From: Ahaetulla prasina
Lineage: Eukaryota > Chordata > Lepidosauria > Squamata > Colubridae
Assembly: GCF_028640845.1 (NCBI RefSeq)
Contig: NC_080540.1
Location: 215,247,300-215,311,299 of the forward strand
Reading direction: 5' to 3'
DNA: 64,000 bases
The position numbers and the translations under genes are program-made. Positions 1-12,744 of the stretch are shown here, piece by piece. Within the stretch, counting starts at the first letter, position 1. Each line of letters begins with the position of its first letter. The notes beneath the pieces were generated by a model that was not told the origin of the DNA, made no database searches, and saw nothing but the letters and a program-made list of their open reading frames with translations.

Positions 1-3000
1 TATACTGCAAAGCTAAGGTTAGCTCTTTTCCCTCAATAGGTTGCGGTGAATATCCATTTTAAATGGCAATGCAATGAAATACATTAGAGAGGTTAGGATT
101 CCAGGGAACAATGTTCTTCTTTCAAGCCAAGGGGACAAGATTCAACCTAGTTCTTAAACAATACAATTCTTGAATATTTCAAGTTTCCTATTTTTATAAT
201 CTTCCACAAGCTTACTGAGGTTGTTTGTGCCCTTCTGATATTTTCCACATGTGACTAATATATATGTATAACCTCCTAATGTGTTTTAAAAAAGGATTTC
301 GATGAGAAAGCTAACGCAACTCTTTTAATCAAGTTCCCTACTTGCCTTGTGTGGAACACCTAAAGAATTCAAACATTCCAGCAGAACAGAAGTACATTTG
401 GATTTTGCAGTCCATACCAAGATGTACCACAGCTTTTTGTAGCTTGATAAAATTAAGATTTGCATTCAGCCTGGTACTCTGCCATTTGTTTCATATTTTC
501 TGTTGGCAAAATTAACATGCTGACAAGCCAGAACCCAGAGATCTTGACTGATAACAAATCATGCTTAAAAAAATATCTGCAAGATTATGGCGATTCTGAT
601 TTAAATGTAACTATTGCCTATGTAAAAATCCCCCAAAGTCTGAAAAAGCTTCTATTTATACATTTCAAGGATGAAGTTGAAATTGCCTGAAGATCCCCAT
701 CCATCATTCTGGACTTTGAATTGGACCGTATCTTCCTTTTAGTAAAGTCTGCACTTTATTCTGAAAGAGGGACTTTTTTTCAGATGTTTTTTGCACTAAA
801 GAATTATTTCATCAACAAGCTGATACAGACATTTTAGAAATACTTTGTTAGGAACTGGGTAGGCAGCAGTGCATACAAAGAAGGCCTTGTTTTTGCAAAA
901 GTCTAAAGTGGTATAACACTTGGACTATAAATGACTTTTGCTGCATCCCTGTGCAAATATTATTGTGTGTTTTGGTACCGAACTAAATACATTGGGCTAT
1001 AAGGCCACTACTTCTAGCCCTTAGCCCTTAAAACAGCATGATATGAATGGTGTAAGAAATATTTTGTCTTGTTCTAGTCTTATATAGCAAACAAAATATC
1101 ACTGGCAGGGACTAAGATTGATTACTGTCCATATGTGGATGTTTATATTTTGTGACATCTGTTTCTTTTTAGAAGAGTTGATGTACCAAAGGTATTGGCA
1201 TTTGAATTTAAGGAATACAACTCATTACAATCTCGCCTTGTTTTAAATGTTAGTTCTAAAAGACATTGGCCAGTACTCAGCTGTCTTCTGAACAGCCACT
1301 GAGGTCCTGTTCAGCTGCTGGACAATATTACAGTGAAGTGGTTGAAGACATGCAAAAAGGTTCACATTTACTGATTCTCTTTAGCAGTACTTTTAAAAAA
1401 CTTTTAAAATATCACATTTAAATTAAAGGATTGATGCAAGTGCTGCTCTGCCTTACGAATGATTAAATTCCTTATTGTGGCCAAAAGGCCAGCACCATTG
1501 CTTTATGAAATCAGGCATTATCCGCAAGAATGCATCCTTTTACATAGCATTTTCACAAGAGAAGCAGTCTCTGTTGATTGTGGCTGATGTTTTCATGATA
1601 AAAATGCCTTTACATGGCCTTACGTTGAATATGCACCTGTATTCAACTTCATATGTAATGCCAAGATTTGCACACTTGGAATGCTTTGTTTTATCAATAG
1701 TGGCTGTTGTAAGGTTTTGTTCATATTTATATGGATGTAGAATTCTGCAAAGTCCCCACCCCCAACATTATAAGAAGATAATAAGAAAATAATTTTTTGT
1801 ACATGAGTATAAAATCTTTATTAGCCCCTCCTCTTGGTTTAAAGAGCAAAGATTGCATAAATCATGGGTTCAAATTTTTGGCTTGCCTGGGCCACATTGA
1901 ATGAAGAATTGTCTTGGGCTGCATATAAAATACATAATATAATTAATGTATATAAATCACATGTCAAATATTTACAACCTTGTGCGGCCACATTACTAGC
2001 TATCCAGGGCCACAGGTGGCCTATGGGCCACCAGTTGGACAGGTCTGGACTAAATTTTTTTGTGATGGAATTTGGCAAGTGTAATTTTTTCTACTCCCTC
2101 TGGAGGAAGTAAATCCAGCCAACATCCTATTTGCATTCTTCATATCTGGTGTATTTCCAGGAACCTTATTAAAATTGCTTGAAGTTCTTTGTCAGCTGTA
2201 CCATGTTGAATTGAATATAGGTTTTATTCTGAATTAGCTGGTACTAAAAACACTTCTAATTATTCAAATCTGGGGGAAAAGTTCCCATATACAGAAAATG
2301 TATATTAAATTACAATTCTTGAGTTCTTCCATTTCAGTCTGTAGACAGTTTTGGAAGTATTGCAAGAAGCAGATGCAGCTTTTTTTGTATGTTTTCCATC
2401 CAAGTTTCCCCAATCCATGTCATTTTGGGTGAATTTATGCAATACATTCCAATTTGATAGCTTTTGATGTCTGGTCACTGCAACTGGCTTTGCTCATCCT
2501 ACAGAACCATTATTTTAATTGTGGCTTATTAATGAACCTACCATTGTCTAGACTGGCAAGACTTGTTAATAAATCAAGCTGACTTCACAGGTTGCACATA
2601 GCCAGAGAGTCATTGCTAGTTTGTGGCTGGGGGCTGTACTTGGTTACAAGCTTTGGAATTTGAGGTTGGTTTGAAATTTTCCTAACTCATCATTACTTGT
2701 GGCTGAAAAACAAGCTGAGGCCATAAACTGTGGTTTAAAATTAACAATGGTTAGGTTTACAGATAGCAGTAAACTCTGTACTCCTCAGTGCCCATGCTTT
2801 CAGACTGACAGGCATTGGGATTCAGTCAACACATTTCCATCCATTGGCCCTGAGCTTCAGGAGAATCCAGAAGTATCTGTCTGATTAAAGTTACTGAATC
2901 CAGCATCTTGCTTACAAGATAGCTTTTCAGATTCAAGATTTTGTGTAATCGTTCGCTGGGTTGGAACATCATGCTGAGCCAGAGTTTTTAAAATGCTGTT

Positions 3001-4200
3001 ATGTAAGTGGTCCTCAACCTTTACAGCTTGGCGATCCAGAGTGGAGGGGGAGAGAGGTTGAGCTGTGTGTGCATGCTGGCCCGCCGCTTAACGCCAGTCA
3101 AACTGTGCATGTGCGCTGACCAGCTTCCACAGCCTGGTTCTGAACAGGCCTTAGAGACCCTGATACAACTCATAGTGGTTTGTTTCACAATACCAGTTTG
3201 TTTGTAGCACAAGGGCATGGCAGGTGAATTACTAGGCCCACAAAGGCTCATTGTCATCTAATGGCTTTGTGGCAGTCCAAGCCTTGGTATGAAATGCTAT
3301 GGGGATCACTTCTAAATTACTAGGCTGTTGTGTTGTTGTTGTTTTAATCCCTAAACCCAGGGATGTTGTTTTCACTGCCACACGAAACTCCTAAATCTGG
3401 TGAGGATGTATTTTCTCAGTGGACGTACACTGAGGAAGAGAAGGAGACAATGCAGTCATCTTCTAAGTTGGAATGTTTTTAAATGGAACTTGCCCCCCTT
3501 GCTCCAGTGGTTTGAAAAAGAAAACAAATTCTTCCTTTAACTCCCTTTCAGGGACATTATGTACTGTTCTCCACCATTACAAAATATAGATTAAAAAGAA
3601 ACAAAGTGTTCGGATACAAACAGGGCTACTTTTAAAATATCTCCAGTAGCCTAGACAAATTTAGACACCATCACCATCAAAAGTTTTTAAAAGTCCTCGC
3701 ACCCTCCTGGTCTGGAAAAGCTATTTCAGTGTTTGAGGTTTAATCCCCTGTTGAAAGCTGATCACCTTAGGGTTTTTGTGAGGTAAAATAGTGTTAGAGA
3801 ATAGTTGAATCAAAGGCTCCTCCAGGATTGTAACTCTTTAAATGTAAAAACAAAACAACAACAAAACAAAACCTAAGGATTGTGTGTATTTCTTAAGCAG
3901 ATGATGAAATTGCTTGCTCTCACCACCTGAGGGTACTACAGGCCAAATCTAAAACTTCTAAACATTGGGATTTTTTAAAGTCTTTCCTTGGGGTTTTTTA
4001 TACATTGCTGCTGCATTATATTATTATTATTATTTTCCTTTGCTGCTCTTTTAGCAATTTAACATAATGTATCAGCACTGAAATACATGCATTTGTTGTA
4101 ATGGTTTAAATTTGAACATGCCACTGATTTTTTTGAATTAAAAAGGAGAAATAAAGTTTTCTTGGTAAACAGTGGGAGAGAGAGGAAATGCTGTTAGTGT
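1..4200. other. AT-rich non-coding stretch, no exon recognised
   Basis: No reading frame here looks like a conserved protein, and the open frames are short. Poly(A)-signal-like AATAAA occurs on the plus strand at 2568-2573 and 4150-4155. Around 1855-2055 and 3010-3250 there are degenerate hAT-like pieces with CAACC-type ends. Much of the rest looks single copy within the window. In mammals and birds the gene convergent with TEK is MOB3B, so this could be the 3' UTR of a plus-strand neighbour. That rests only on remembered gene order; I see no MOB3B coding exon. Confidence 0.4.
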
Positions 4201-4210
4201 TGCCATTAAA

Positions 4211-4241
4211 CACACACACACACACACACAAACACACACAC
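4211..4241. repeat. (CA)n microsatellite
   Basis: A CA dinucleotide run with one interruption (an extra A near the middle). Confidence 0.9.
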
Positions 4242-4249
4242 TAATACTG

Positions 4250-4415
4250 GTAGTCCTCAACTTTCTATATTTCGTTCAGTGATGGTTTGAAATTATGATG
4301 ATGCATGAACAAAGTGACTTATAAGTCCTGCTTGAAGTTATGGCTGCTATAGGGCTCCCACAGAACAAAATTCTGGCATTTGGCAATCTGGGTGTCCTTA
4401 TGACCACTGTAGGAA
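4250..4415 (+). mobile_element. truncated copy of the AGGTAGTCCTCGACTTAC terminal-inverted-repeat family
   Basis: It begins with a diverged form of the terminus seen intact at 41873-42230 and shares 'stretch of tgaccactg / cttatgacc' phrases with that copy. The right end is lost. It is an old DNA-transposon-like fragment. Confidence 0.5.
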
Positions 4416-5392
4416 CAAAGAGGCCCCCATTGTCTATCCTTCCCCCCCACCCCCATCCTCCCCTGCTGGGCCACACTCCCTCCCCTGTGGTCCACTTAAT
4501 CTTTTCCATAAATCTTTTTTGGGAAGCAGTTTAGCCAACAAAACCTGCTGGATTGATTAGATGGCTAAAACTGGTCTACTCTTACGTGTGGTGGTTTCCA
4601 TCCACCTCTAGGAAAGTGGCTGAGAAAGCTTGTTCAAAGCAAGCTATGATATCTTAGGCCTTTCTGGAATGATCAGAAGCACAGAGAAAGAATTTATCAA
4701 ATTAGGGAAAATTTCCCATCACATCCCCTGTAGACTTTGCTGGTAATTCAGAATTTCTCAAGTTTCTTGTTGTCCATGTTTCCTCATGTTCAACAGCTTC
4801 CAGCAATGTTTATTGAATGTATTTCCTCATTCCCCTCTGTTGCTTCTGCTCACTCCAACTCTATGCAAGGATTAAACAGTATAAAGTCCCAACTCAATCA
4901 ACTGTGATACCGAAACATAAGCCAGGGAAGAGAACTTTTCACAGGGTTTAATATCCAAGCAAAAAGGATAAGAGGACAAATAAATTTACACAAGAGTCGT
5001 TTGCTGAGATGGGCGATTATAGAAATCAAACAATTTAAAGAGAGCTCCCTCCAGTTCATATAATATATAATTTTTAAAGCAAGAAAAAAATGTAACAGAA
5101 AACACATAAGTGAAAGGAATTTATGCTGCTTGCTCTGGCCTGCGTCTGGGTGGTTGGATAGTTGGATGAGGTGTACTGGGTGCTAAATTAGGGGCCTGGT
5201 CCAGCACACGCTCTGATTCATCTGAATACGTTGATACCTCATCCACAATATTCATTATAGATAGAAAAGGATTTCTATCTTCTGTTTGGAAATTTCTGGA
5301 AGGTACTGGGGTGGCCATTTGCTTTCGGCAGAAAAGCTTCATTCTAGGGATGAAAAGCGTCATAACATTGGAGTTTAGTACAATGTATAGAT

Positions 5393-5626
5393 CGGGGTGA
5401 AATCCAACAGGTTCTAACAGGTTCTAGAGAACCGGTAGCGGAAATTTTGAGTATTTCGGAGAACCGGCAAATACTACCTCTGGCTGGCCGCAGAGTGGGG
5501 TGGGAATGGAGATTTTGCAGTATCCTTCCCCTGCCATGCCCACCAAGCCACACCCACCAAGCCACACCATGCGCACCAAGCCACGCCCACAGAACCAGTA
5601 GTAAAAAAAATTGGATTTCACCACTG
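5393..5626. mobile_element. short hAT-like MITE with 8-bp target duplication
   Basis: The ends are inverted (CGGGGTGAAATCC at left, GGATTTCACCACTG at right). The element is flanked by a perfect 8-bp direct repeat, GTATAGAT, at 5385-5392 and 5627-5634. Eight-base target duplications and CAGNG-type ends are the hallmark of hAT transposons. The body carries the motifs AGAACCGGTAGCGG and 'gccacgcccac' shared by at least ten other copies in this window. It has no transposase, so it is non-autonomous. Confidence 0.85.
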
Positions 5627-5634
5627 GTATAGAT

Positions 5635-6633
5635 TAAAAACCTTTCCTATAGACTTGAGGTGGTTTAGAATGGGAAAAAATTGCTTTTACTCATAAATCT
5701 GGTTTTTTATTTCATTTATGGCCCTATTTGCCTTCAGATTTGTTTGGCACCCAACAGCCAATATGCCACCATAAGACTTAATCATCCTTCAGATTCCATA
5801 AGAGGTTGTAGCATTTTTAGCAGCAATAAGTACAACCAAACATTTTCTATAATTTGTGATGAATCTCTCTCATTTCTTGGTAGACATTCTGATCCCATTT
5901 CCCATGGTGACCTGCTTGTATTCAGTAACATTTGTAAGATTTCTAGGATGAATTATTTGTTTCAGGTGCTACTGCAACATTTTTAGTGGGTTAGACCTCT
6001 TGTCTCAGTGGCCTTTACAAAAATCTGAATTTGCTATTCTGCATTCATTCAGTTGAGGTTGTTAGAAGTCACTGATTTAGCCATTTGCCCTTCAAGGACT
6101 GATGGCTCGATATTCTCCTGCATTTATTTTATTATTTTATTTCATAGTGAAATAAAAAAAAAAGTACAGCATGAACTGAAAAAAAGAACTACAGAAGAAA
6201 AGTATAAATATGCTGTGAACTGTGTGACCCCAAAAAAAAGAAAACTAACACAAAAGGAGACCAATTTAAAAAAACTAACAAAAAAAAGGGAAAAGATATT
6301 TGTAATAACTGGAGTATTATAAAATGAATTCAATCCTTATGTTTATAGTTATAGTTTATGATTAAATCTAAGCATAAATCTAATCATATAGACACAAATT
6401 ACTTCATCTTCCCATGTTTAGAGCACACAGATCTTTCAAAAATAGGTAACAAACTCATGTTGGGTCCATTCCTTAAGCTCAGGAGTGTTTCCTATTATGA
6501 AAAATAATTCTTTTTCCTAAATCCGGTGTTTTAGGAATGCATAGTTCAGCATCACATTAAAATCCTTAGCTACAAGAATTATCCTAAAAATTGCATTAAC
6601 ATATGTAATAATTTGTAACCGAATCAGGCTATC
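5635..6633. other. AT-rich spacer without recognisable gene
   Basis: The segment contains A-rich runs around 6150-6300 and short open frames caused by low complexity. No exon, repeat boundary or RNA gene is recognisable. Confidence 0.5.
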
Positions 6634-7330
6634 ATTCATTGGCATCCTTCAGTCTCAAAAGACTATGGTATCGTGCTCTGGAAAGAGATCCTAAAACAGC
6701 ATCTAGTGTGACTAAAAAGGCCAATTCGAGAGTGGCAATCCCTTCCACATTGAGGGCAGATACATTCTGTCCTCTGCCCAGCCTCCCAGATTTTGCTGGT
6801 TCCGGGAATGCCTCTTTGCCTCAGCCTGAGGAACAAATGTCTCTTCGAATTGGAGAAGGCCATGCTGTGTCTTTAGTCTCCAAGCTGAATGATCGGAGGT
6901 CAATGTTGTTGTTAATGTCCATTCCCAGGGCCTTTAGGTCCCTCTTGCAGATATCCTTATATCGCAGCTGTGATCTCCCTCTGAGGCACTTTCCCTGCAC
7001 TAATTCTCCATACAGGAGATCTTTCAGAATCCAACCATCAGCCATTCTCACAACATGCCCAAGCCAGCGTAGACGTTGCTGTTTCAGTAGTGTATACATG
7101 CTAGAAATTCCAGCACGTTCCAAGACTGCACTATTTGGAACCTTGTCCTGCCAGGTGATGCCAAAAATACGTCGGAAACAGCACATATGTTCAACTTTTT
7201 CTCCTGCCTTGCATAAAGGGTCCAAGACTCACTGCAGTACAAGAGTGTGCTCAGGCTATATCTATATAATAGCCTATAAATCAGGCTGTATCTAAATAAG
7301 ATTTGATCATGCAAGAATCCTCATATTTCT
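6634..7330 (-). mobile_element. non-LTR retrotransposon fragment, reverse-transcriptase C-terminal region
   Basis: The minus-strand frame 7225-6821 reads with motifs such as RLRWLGHVVRM, LLYGELVQGK and RYKDICKRDLKA. These are typical of the region downstream of the reverse transcriptase in several LINE families. It is followed, in another frame, by a CPQCGRDCHSRIGLFSH zinc-knuckle-like terminus (6860-6720). Frames are shifted between the two parts, and the endonuclease and catalytic reverse-transcriptase region are absent. It is therefore a 5'-truncated, inactive copy. The exact clade is not assigned. Confidence 0.8.
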
Positions 7331-8108
7331 TGCAATGGTTTGCCATGAGTTCTTTCAACTGGTATTTTGATGAGAAACTTACCTGCCATTCCTGGAATGC
7401 AGCCATACCGTTACAATGCAGCACCCGGTTAGCATGAGCAAAAGCAGAAGATTCACAGTCGATATTATCAATAGAACTTTTTCCCGCTGTCTTTTGGGTT
7501 GGGATTCTTTGACTCCAAAATATTTCCTAGCGTTTTGTGTCTTATCTGAAACTAAAGTGTGGAAGGGGGGTGGGAGAAAATGTTTTAAATCAAAGTTAAG
7601 CTTTCTGCCCCATCATCAGCTGACGGATAGGAAGTGGAATGCCACTCTTATCTCTTGCAAGGTTTTAGGAAGCCAAGCCCTGCATGCAAAGGTAGCAGCT
7701 TCAGGAACAGTTTCCCAGAATCTTTCCTTTGCTTTAACCTCATCCCTCCCCCAGCCATAGGTTCTTCAATAAAGAGAACAAAAAAAGTTAGAACGGATGG
7801 ACTTGTTGATATCCCCACCCCCCAAAAAAAATTAGGTACAAAAATTAAATGTCCTGCCTTTCTTTTCCAGTCTCTCTCTCTTTTAAAAATCTGAACTTGT
7901 CTCCAGGCTGAAGAGTAGAGGAATGGAAGCAAGCAAGCAAATATTTTTGCAACTTTTTCCCTTGAACTTGAGGGAGAAAAAAAACCCCATCACCAAACAT
8001 TTAGCTGACTCAAGACTCAGGCAACAAAATGGAGGATGCTGAGTCTTCGCAGGCTTTACTAGTCCTTCCGGCTGCCTATAGAGCCCAGCTTGGACTTAAA
8101 GGCTAGCT
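7331..8108. other. spacer, nothing recognised
   Basis: No exon with plausible splice sites and no bounded repeat is visible. Short frames such as 7416-7760 have no recognisable domain and end in low-complexity sequence. Confidence 0.4.
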
Positions 8109-8837
8109 CAGGGTTCTCAACCTTGGCTGCTTTAAGAGGTGTGGATTTCAACTCAGGGGTGAAATCTAAAAATTTTACCTACCGGTTTTGTGGGCATGGC
8201 TTAATTGGTGGGTGTGGCTTAGTGGTCAGGTGACTGAATGGGCATGGTCAATAATAATAAATAATAATAATAAAAAAAATAATAAAAATAAAGTATACAA
8301 AACTGGGAGGCACCGGTCTACCTTCTTTAAAAATAGAGGCCCTGGTCTACCAGTTGCCTTTTACTGAGAAGCCTAGGTCTACCAATTGCCTTTTATGAGA
8401 GGCCCTGATCTACCAAGTGCCTTTTACTGAAAGGTCCCAGTCTACCAAGTGCCCTTTTTTGGCAGGCACCGGTCTACCTTCTTTAAAAATAGAGGCACTG
8501 GTCTACTAGCTGCCTACAGCGCTGATCAGCTGTAGTGCAGCCCTTTGAAGTGCCGTGGCAGTCATTTAAGGCCGTTTGCAGCTATATCACCACCGAGAGC
8601 TTCAGGGAGAGAGAAGAGGAACAGCGAGGCGTGGGCATGGGAGAGGGGGCTGGGATTTTTGCTACCGGTTCTCAGAACTACCTGCCCCAATTGCTACCGG
8701 ATCATGCGATCCGGTCCGAACCGGGAGCATTTCACCCCTGCTTCAACTCCCAGAATTCCCCAGACAGCATATCTGGACACAGAATTCTGGGTGCTGAAGT
8801 CCACACCTCTTAAAGCGGCCAAGGTTGAGAAACACAG
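8109..8837. mobile_element. palindromic hAT-like MITE split by a second element
   Basis: The left arm starts CAGGGTTCTCAACCTTGGC and continues to 8153. The right arm (8741-8837) resumes at 'tcaactcccagaattcc' and ends 'aaggttgagaaacacag'. Together they form the self-complementary element seen uninterrupted at 39156-39284 and 57755-57894. The centre is interrupted by the element at 8154-8740. The flanking target duplication is no longer clear. Confidence 0.75.
8154..8740. mobile_element. hAT-like element inserted inside another MITE
   Basis: It starts CAGGGGTGAAATC and ends GCATTTCACCCCTG, flanked by TTTCAACT (8146-8153) and CTTCAACT (8741-8748), a 7 of 8 match. The interior shows 'taccggttttgtgggcatgg', a short (AAT)n tract and repeated 'ccggtctacc' phrases. 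It is non-autonomous and belongs to the same GAACCGGT-bearing family as 5393-5626. Confidence 0.85.
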
Positions 8838-10004
8838 GCCTAGACTGTACAGGAAGCCCTTTGGAGATGAATTTTTTTCAGCTTATGGGGCAGAAAACTC
8901 AGAAAGGCTCAGGGAACTGGTACTTCCCCCCCCCTCCCCGCCCAGAATGACAAGACAACTTGGCAGAAGAAAGGCAGAGGCAGAATTACGAAAGCCAGGC
9001 TCACCTAACATTTACCTTCCCCATTGTTTCTTGCTGGCTGTGTGACAGTGTGACATACAAGGAATGCAAGGGAGGTGGGCAGGGGAGCATGAAGTATTTC
9101 GGGGTGGGGAAATTCTTGGGAGACTTTGAGGCAGGTGGTCTTGTGCCTGCATTAGGCCTTCCAGCATTTTCCCCACCTCTGAAGTCCATTTAATGACCCA
9201 TGCATTCATTTAATAAATGCACTGGGGAGAACAGGGATGGCTGGTCATTACTTGAGGCAGTTCATTTAATGTTGTCCTGACTTTCGATCCTAATGGGCAG
9301 GTTCCATTACAATCCTAACTCAAGGATTACCTGTATTCATTTTCTAGCTTACCTATTTGCTGCAAGAATTGGGAATTATTTGGAGCAATTCAGCTCAAGG
9401 TCTTTGAAAGCCGAAATGTTTTACTTCCTTTATGATAGATGAGCATTAGAAACTATACAGCTGATATAGTAAACATTTTAAGTCTCAACAGTGCTAAACT
9501 GTTTCCTTACGTGGCACAGGCTGGAAAAACATATTGTGAGGAATATCAAGCTGATCATCATGTAATCCTGCAATGAATTTTAGAAGAAGTCGATTTAATA
9601 ATAAAAGGAAAAACATGCTTTGCCAGCAGTTTTAATCTCTAATTAATTTTTTAAATAATTAAGTATGAAATCAAAAGGGATGTTACTCTGACGTTAGAGG
9701 TAATATTGCTTAAGAACCATTCTCCATGAGCTAAGTGTATGAAACTTTTTAACTGTATTTCTTTATGTGTAGCAAGAAGATATCTAGTTTACATCCTTTA
9801 GAATTTTACTAATTCTTCTGAACATAATTATTGATCCAGTGCTATTAAGGTTCCATGAGACATTAATTTAGTCTCTTGTCAAAAACTCTGGAATGTAAAC
9901 CAAAAGATGTACGTAAGGGAATGTTGGCAAAAAAGTGGAGGAACATATGTGATAGAATAGTATAGAATAACAGAGTTGGAGGGGACCTTGTAGGTCATCT
10001 AGTC

Positions 10005-10330
10005 CAGGGGTCAGCAACCTGCAGCTCTGGAGCCGCATGTGGCACTTTCACCCCTCTGCTGCGGCTCCGTCACTCAAAATATGTGTCACAACCGACATCC
10101 ACTGGTACGCGATTTATTCAGTTTTTCAATCCCCAGTAGCCAACCATGAATAAATCCAAGAAAAGAAAAGTTTCAGAAGGAAACAATGTTTAATTCAACT
10201 ACATATGCTAGTTTTGTGGCCGCTCAAGAAATAGTCAGGCACGGGAAGGGTTTTGTAGCTCCCGGTGTTTTCTTTTCTGTGGGAAACGGGTCCAAATGGC
10301 TCTTTGAGTGTTTAAGGTTGCAGACCCCTG
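10005..10330 (+). mobile_element. internally deleted hAT transposon with transposase remnants
   Basis: It starts CAGGGGTCAGCAACC, ends GGTTGCAGACCCCTG, and is flanked by perfect ATCTAGTC duplications (9997-10004 and 10331-10338). Inside, an ATG at about 10147 opens a lysine-rich start (MNKSKKRKVSEG) that soon stops. A shifted frame at 10186 then gives YASFVAAQEIVRHGKGF. Both resemble hAT transposases of the ZBED/GTF2IRD2 type, but nearly all of the catalytic body is deleted. It sits inside a CR1-type LINE tail (about 9958-10375). Confidence 0.85.
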
Positions 10331-10637
10331 ATCTAGTCCAACCCCCTGCTCAAGCAGGATTACAGATACTTAGCCTCATATTAATAACATCCTTTGAGCT
10401 GAACGATACCTTCCACAGGGATATCCATGGGAGGCTCTTGTACATTTATGCTGGGATAGTGAGGGCCAAATATTTGTTCTAAAAATTAAAACACAAATAG
10501 ACACTCAGAATAGTCTTCTAAATGAGAATCACATATATACCTTTCTCTAATTTCTGCTTCTAAAGGAAAGCTGGCCTTCATATCAATTATGGCAAGCAGT
10601 AAAGGAAAATATTTGTAGCTTGGGGTTGAAATGAGCG

Positions 10638-10788
10638 ATCCTTGGTGCTCTCTGAACTTGGTCATTTTCTTGCAGATGTTTCGTTACCCAAACAAAGTAA
10701 CATCATCAGTGCACTGATGATATAACCTATTTTGGGGAACAACACATCTGCAAGAAAACGACCAAACTCTGAGAGCACCGAGGACCTC
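10638..10788. repeat. fold-back (inverted repeat) element
   Basis: The left arm around 10640-10690 (GGTGCTCTCTGAACTTGGTC, CTTGCAGATGTTTCG) is repeated as reverse complement at 10745-10787. It looks like a small non-autonomous DNA element. A second copy lies at 12745-12895 because of the tandem duplication. Confidence 0.65.
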
Positions 10789-10987
10789 TTAATTGTGACA
10801 AGTTACAATTACATTTGTTTAAAGACCACCTTTTGTACTACACCATAACAATTAAAATACAATAACTGTTTCAAAGAGAAAGCTACCTCCTCTTTTGTCA
10901 ATTCTTTAATAAGAGAAACTCTTGTGCAACAGAGATTTTCTGTTACCATAATATTGTAAGAAATGAAAGAGGAATAGTCCAAGGGAG

Positions 10988-11174
10988 CTGTGGTGAGTTT
11001 CTACAGGTTCACCCCGGTTCAGATGAACCGGTAGTGGGAGCGGCGGGAGGCTCCGCCCACCCACCTGGGCGTCATCATGGACTCTCTGCGCATGCACAGA
11101 AGGTTCTGTGCATGCGCAGAAGCGCCGTGTGTGCTCACAAAACCGGTAGCGAAGGTAAGTGGAACCCACTACTG
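10988..11174. mobile_element. short hAT-like MITE at the tandem-duplication junction
   Basis: Its ends (CTGTGGTGAGTTTC at left, GGAACCCACTACTG at right) are those of the GAACCGGT family. The flanks are CAAGGGAG at 10980-10987 and 11175-11182. The right-hand copy of this target duplication forms part of the repeat-unit junction. Confidence 0.85.
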
Positions 11175-12110
11175 CAAGGGAGGTGGGCAGGGGAGCATGA
11201 AGTATTTCGGGGTGGGGAAATTCTTGGGAGACTTTGAGGCAGGTGGTCTTGTGCCTGCATTAGGCCTTCCAGCATTTTCCCCACCTCTGAAGTCCATTTA
11301 ATGACCCATGCATTCATTTAATAAATGCACTGGGGAGAACAGGGATGGCTGGTCATTACTTGAGGCAGTTCATTTAATGTTGTCCTGACTTTCGATCCTA
11401 ATGGGCAGGTTCCATTACAATCCTAACTCAAGGATTACCTGTATTCATTTTCTAGCTTATCTATTTGCTGCAAGAATTGGGAATTATTTGGAGCAATTCA
11501 GCTCAAGTTCTTTGAAAGCTGAAATGTTTTACTTCCTTTATGATAGATGAGCATTAGAAACTATACAGCTGATATAGTAAACATTTTAAGTCTCAACAAT
11601 GCTAAACTGTTTCCTTACGTGGCACAGGCTGGAAAAACATATTGTGAGGAATATCAAGCTGATCATCATGTAATCCTGCAATGAATTTTAGAAGAAGTCG
11701 ATTTAATAATAAAAGGAAAAACATGCTTTGCCAGCAGTTTTAATCTCTAATTAATTTTTTAAATAATTAAGTATGAAATCAAAAGGGATGTTACTCTGAC
11801 GTTAGAGGTAATATTGCTTAAGAACCATTCTCCATGAGCTAAGTGTATGAAATTTTTTAACTGTATTTCTTTATGTGTAGCAAGAAGATATCTAGTTTAC
11901 ATCCTTTAGAATTTTACTAATTCTTCTGAACATAATTATTGATCCAGTGCTATTAAGGTTCCATGAGACATTAATTTAGTCTCTTGTCAAAAACTCTGGA
12001 ATGTAAACCAAAAGATGTACGTAAGGAATGTTGGCAAAAAGTGGAGGAACATGTGTGATAGAATAGTATAGAATAACAGAGTTGGAGGGGACCTTGTAGG
12101 TCATCTAGTC

Positions 12111-12436
12111 CAGGGGTCAGCAACCTGCAGCTCTGGAGCCGCATGTGGCACTTTCACCCCTCTGCTGCGGCTCCGTCACTCAAAATATGTGTCACAACCG
12201 ACATCCACTGGTACGCGATTTATTGAGTTTTTCAATCCCCAGTAGCCAACCATGAATAAATCCAAGAAAAGAAAAGTTTCAAAAGGAAACAATGTTTAAT
12301 TCAACTACATATGCTAGTTTTGTGGCCGCTCAAGAAATAGTCAGGCACGGGAAGGGTTTTGTAGCTCCCGGTGTTTTCTTTTCTGTGGGAAACGGGTCCA
12401 AATGGCTCTTTGAGTGTTTAAGGTTGCAGACCCCTG
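12111..12436 (+). mobile_element. second copy of the internally deleted hAT transposon
   Basis: Duplicated together with its flanks. It has the same termini and the same ATCTAGTC target duplication as 10005-10330, and the remnant transposase frame is preserved. The two copies arose from the segmental duplication, not from a second transposition. Confidence 0.85.
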
Positions 12437-12744
12437 ATCTAGTCCAACCCCCTGCTCAAGCAGGATTACAGATACTTAGCCTCATATTAATAACATCCTT
12501 TGAGCTGAACGATACCTTCCACAGGGATATCCATGGGAGGCTCTTGTACATTTATGCTGGGATAGTGAGGGCCAAATATTTGTTCTAAAAATTAAAACAC
12601 AAATAGACACTCAGAATAGTCTTCTAAATGAGAATCACATATATACCTTTCTCTAATTGCTGCTTCTAAAGGAAAGCTGGCCTTCATATCAATTATGGCA
12701 AGCAGTAAAGGAAAATATTTGTAGCTTGGGGTTGAAATGAGCGA

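Larger units (their letters stand above)
9065..11172. repeat. tandem duplication 1, first copy (about 2.1 kb)
   Basis: This block is repeated immediately downstream at 11173-13279 with only scattered single-base and one-base length differences. Both boundaries lie on the sequence TGCAAGGGAGGT (starts 9065, 11173 and 13280). The unit contains a CR1-type 3' tail, an internally deleted hAT element, a fold-back element and a short hAT-like MITE. No gene exon is convincing in it. Confidence 0.93.

Noticed and set aside
1..4200. Calling the left end MOB3B 3' UTR
   Set aside because: Gene order makes it possible, but no coding exon or recognised UTR sequence supports it.
10890..10960. Minus-strand KELTKEE frame with a GTAGCT donor in the first tandem duplication
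   Set aside because: Weak donor, not phase-symmetrical, and the second copy has a one-base shift.
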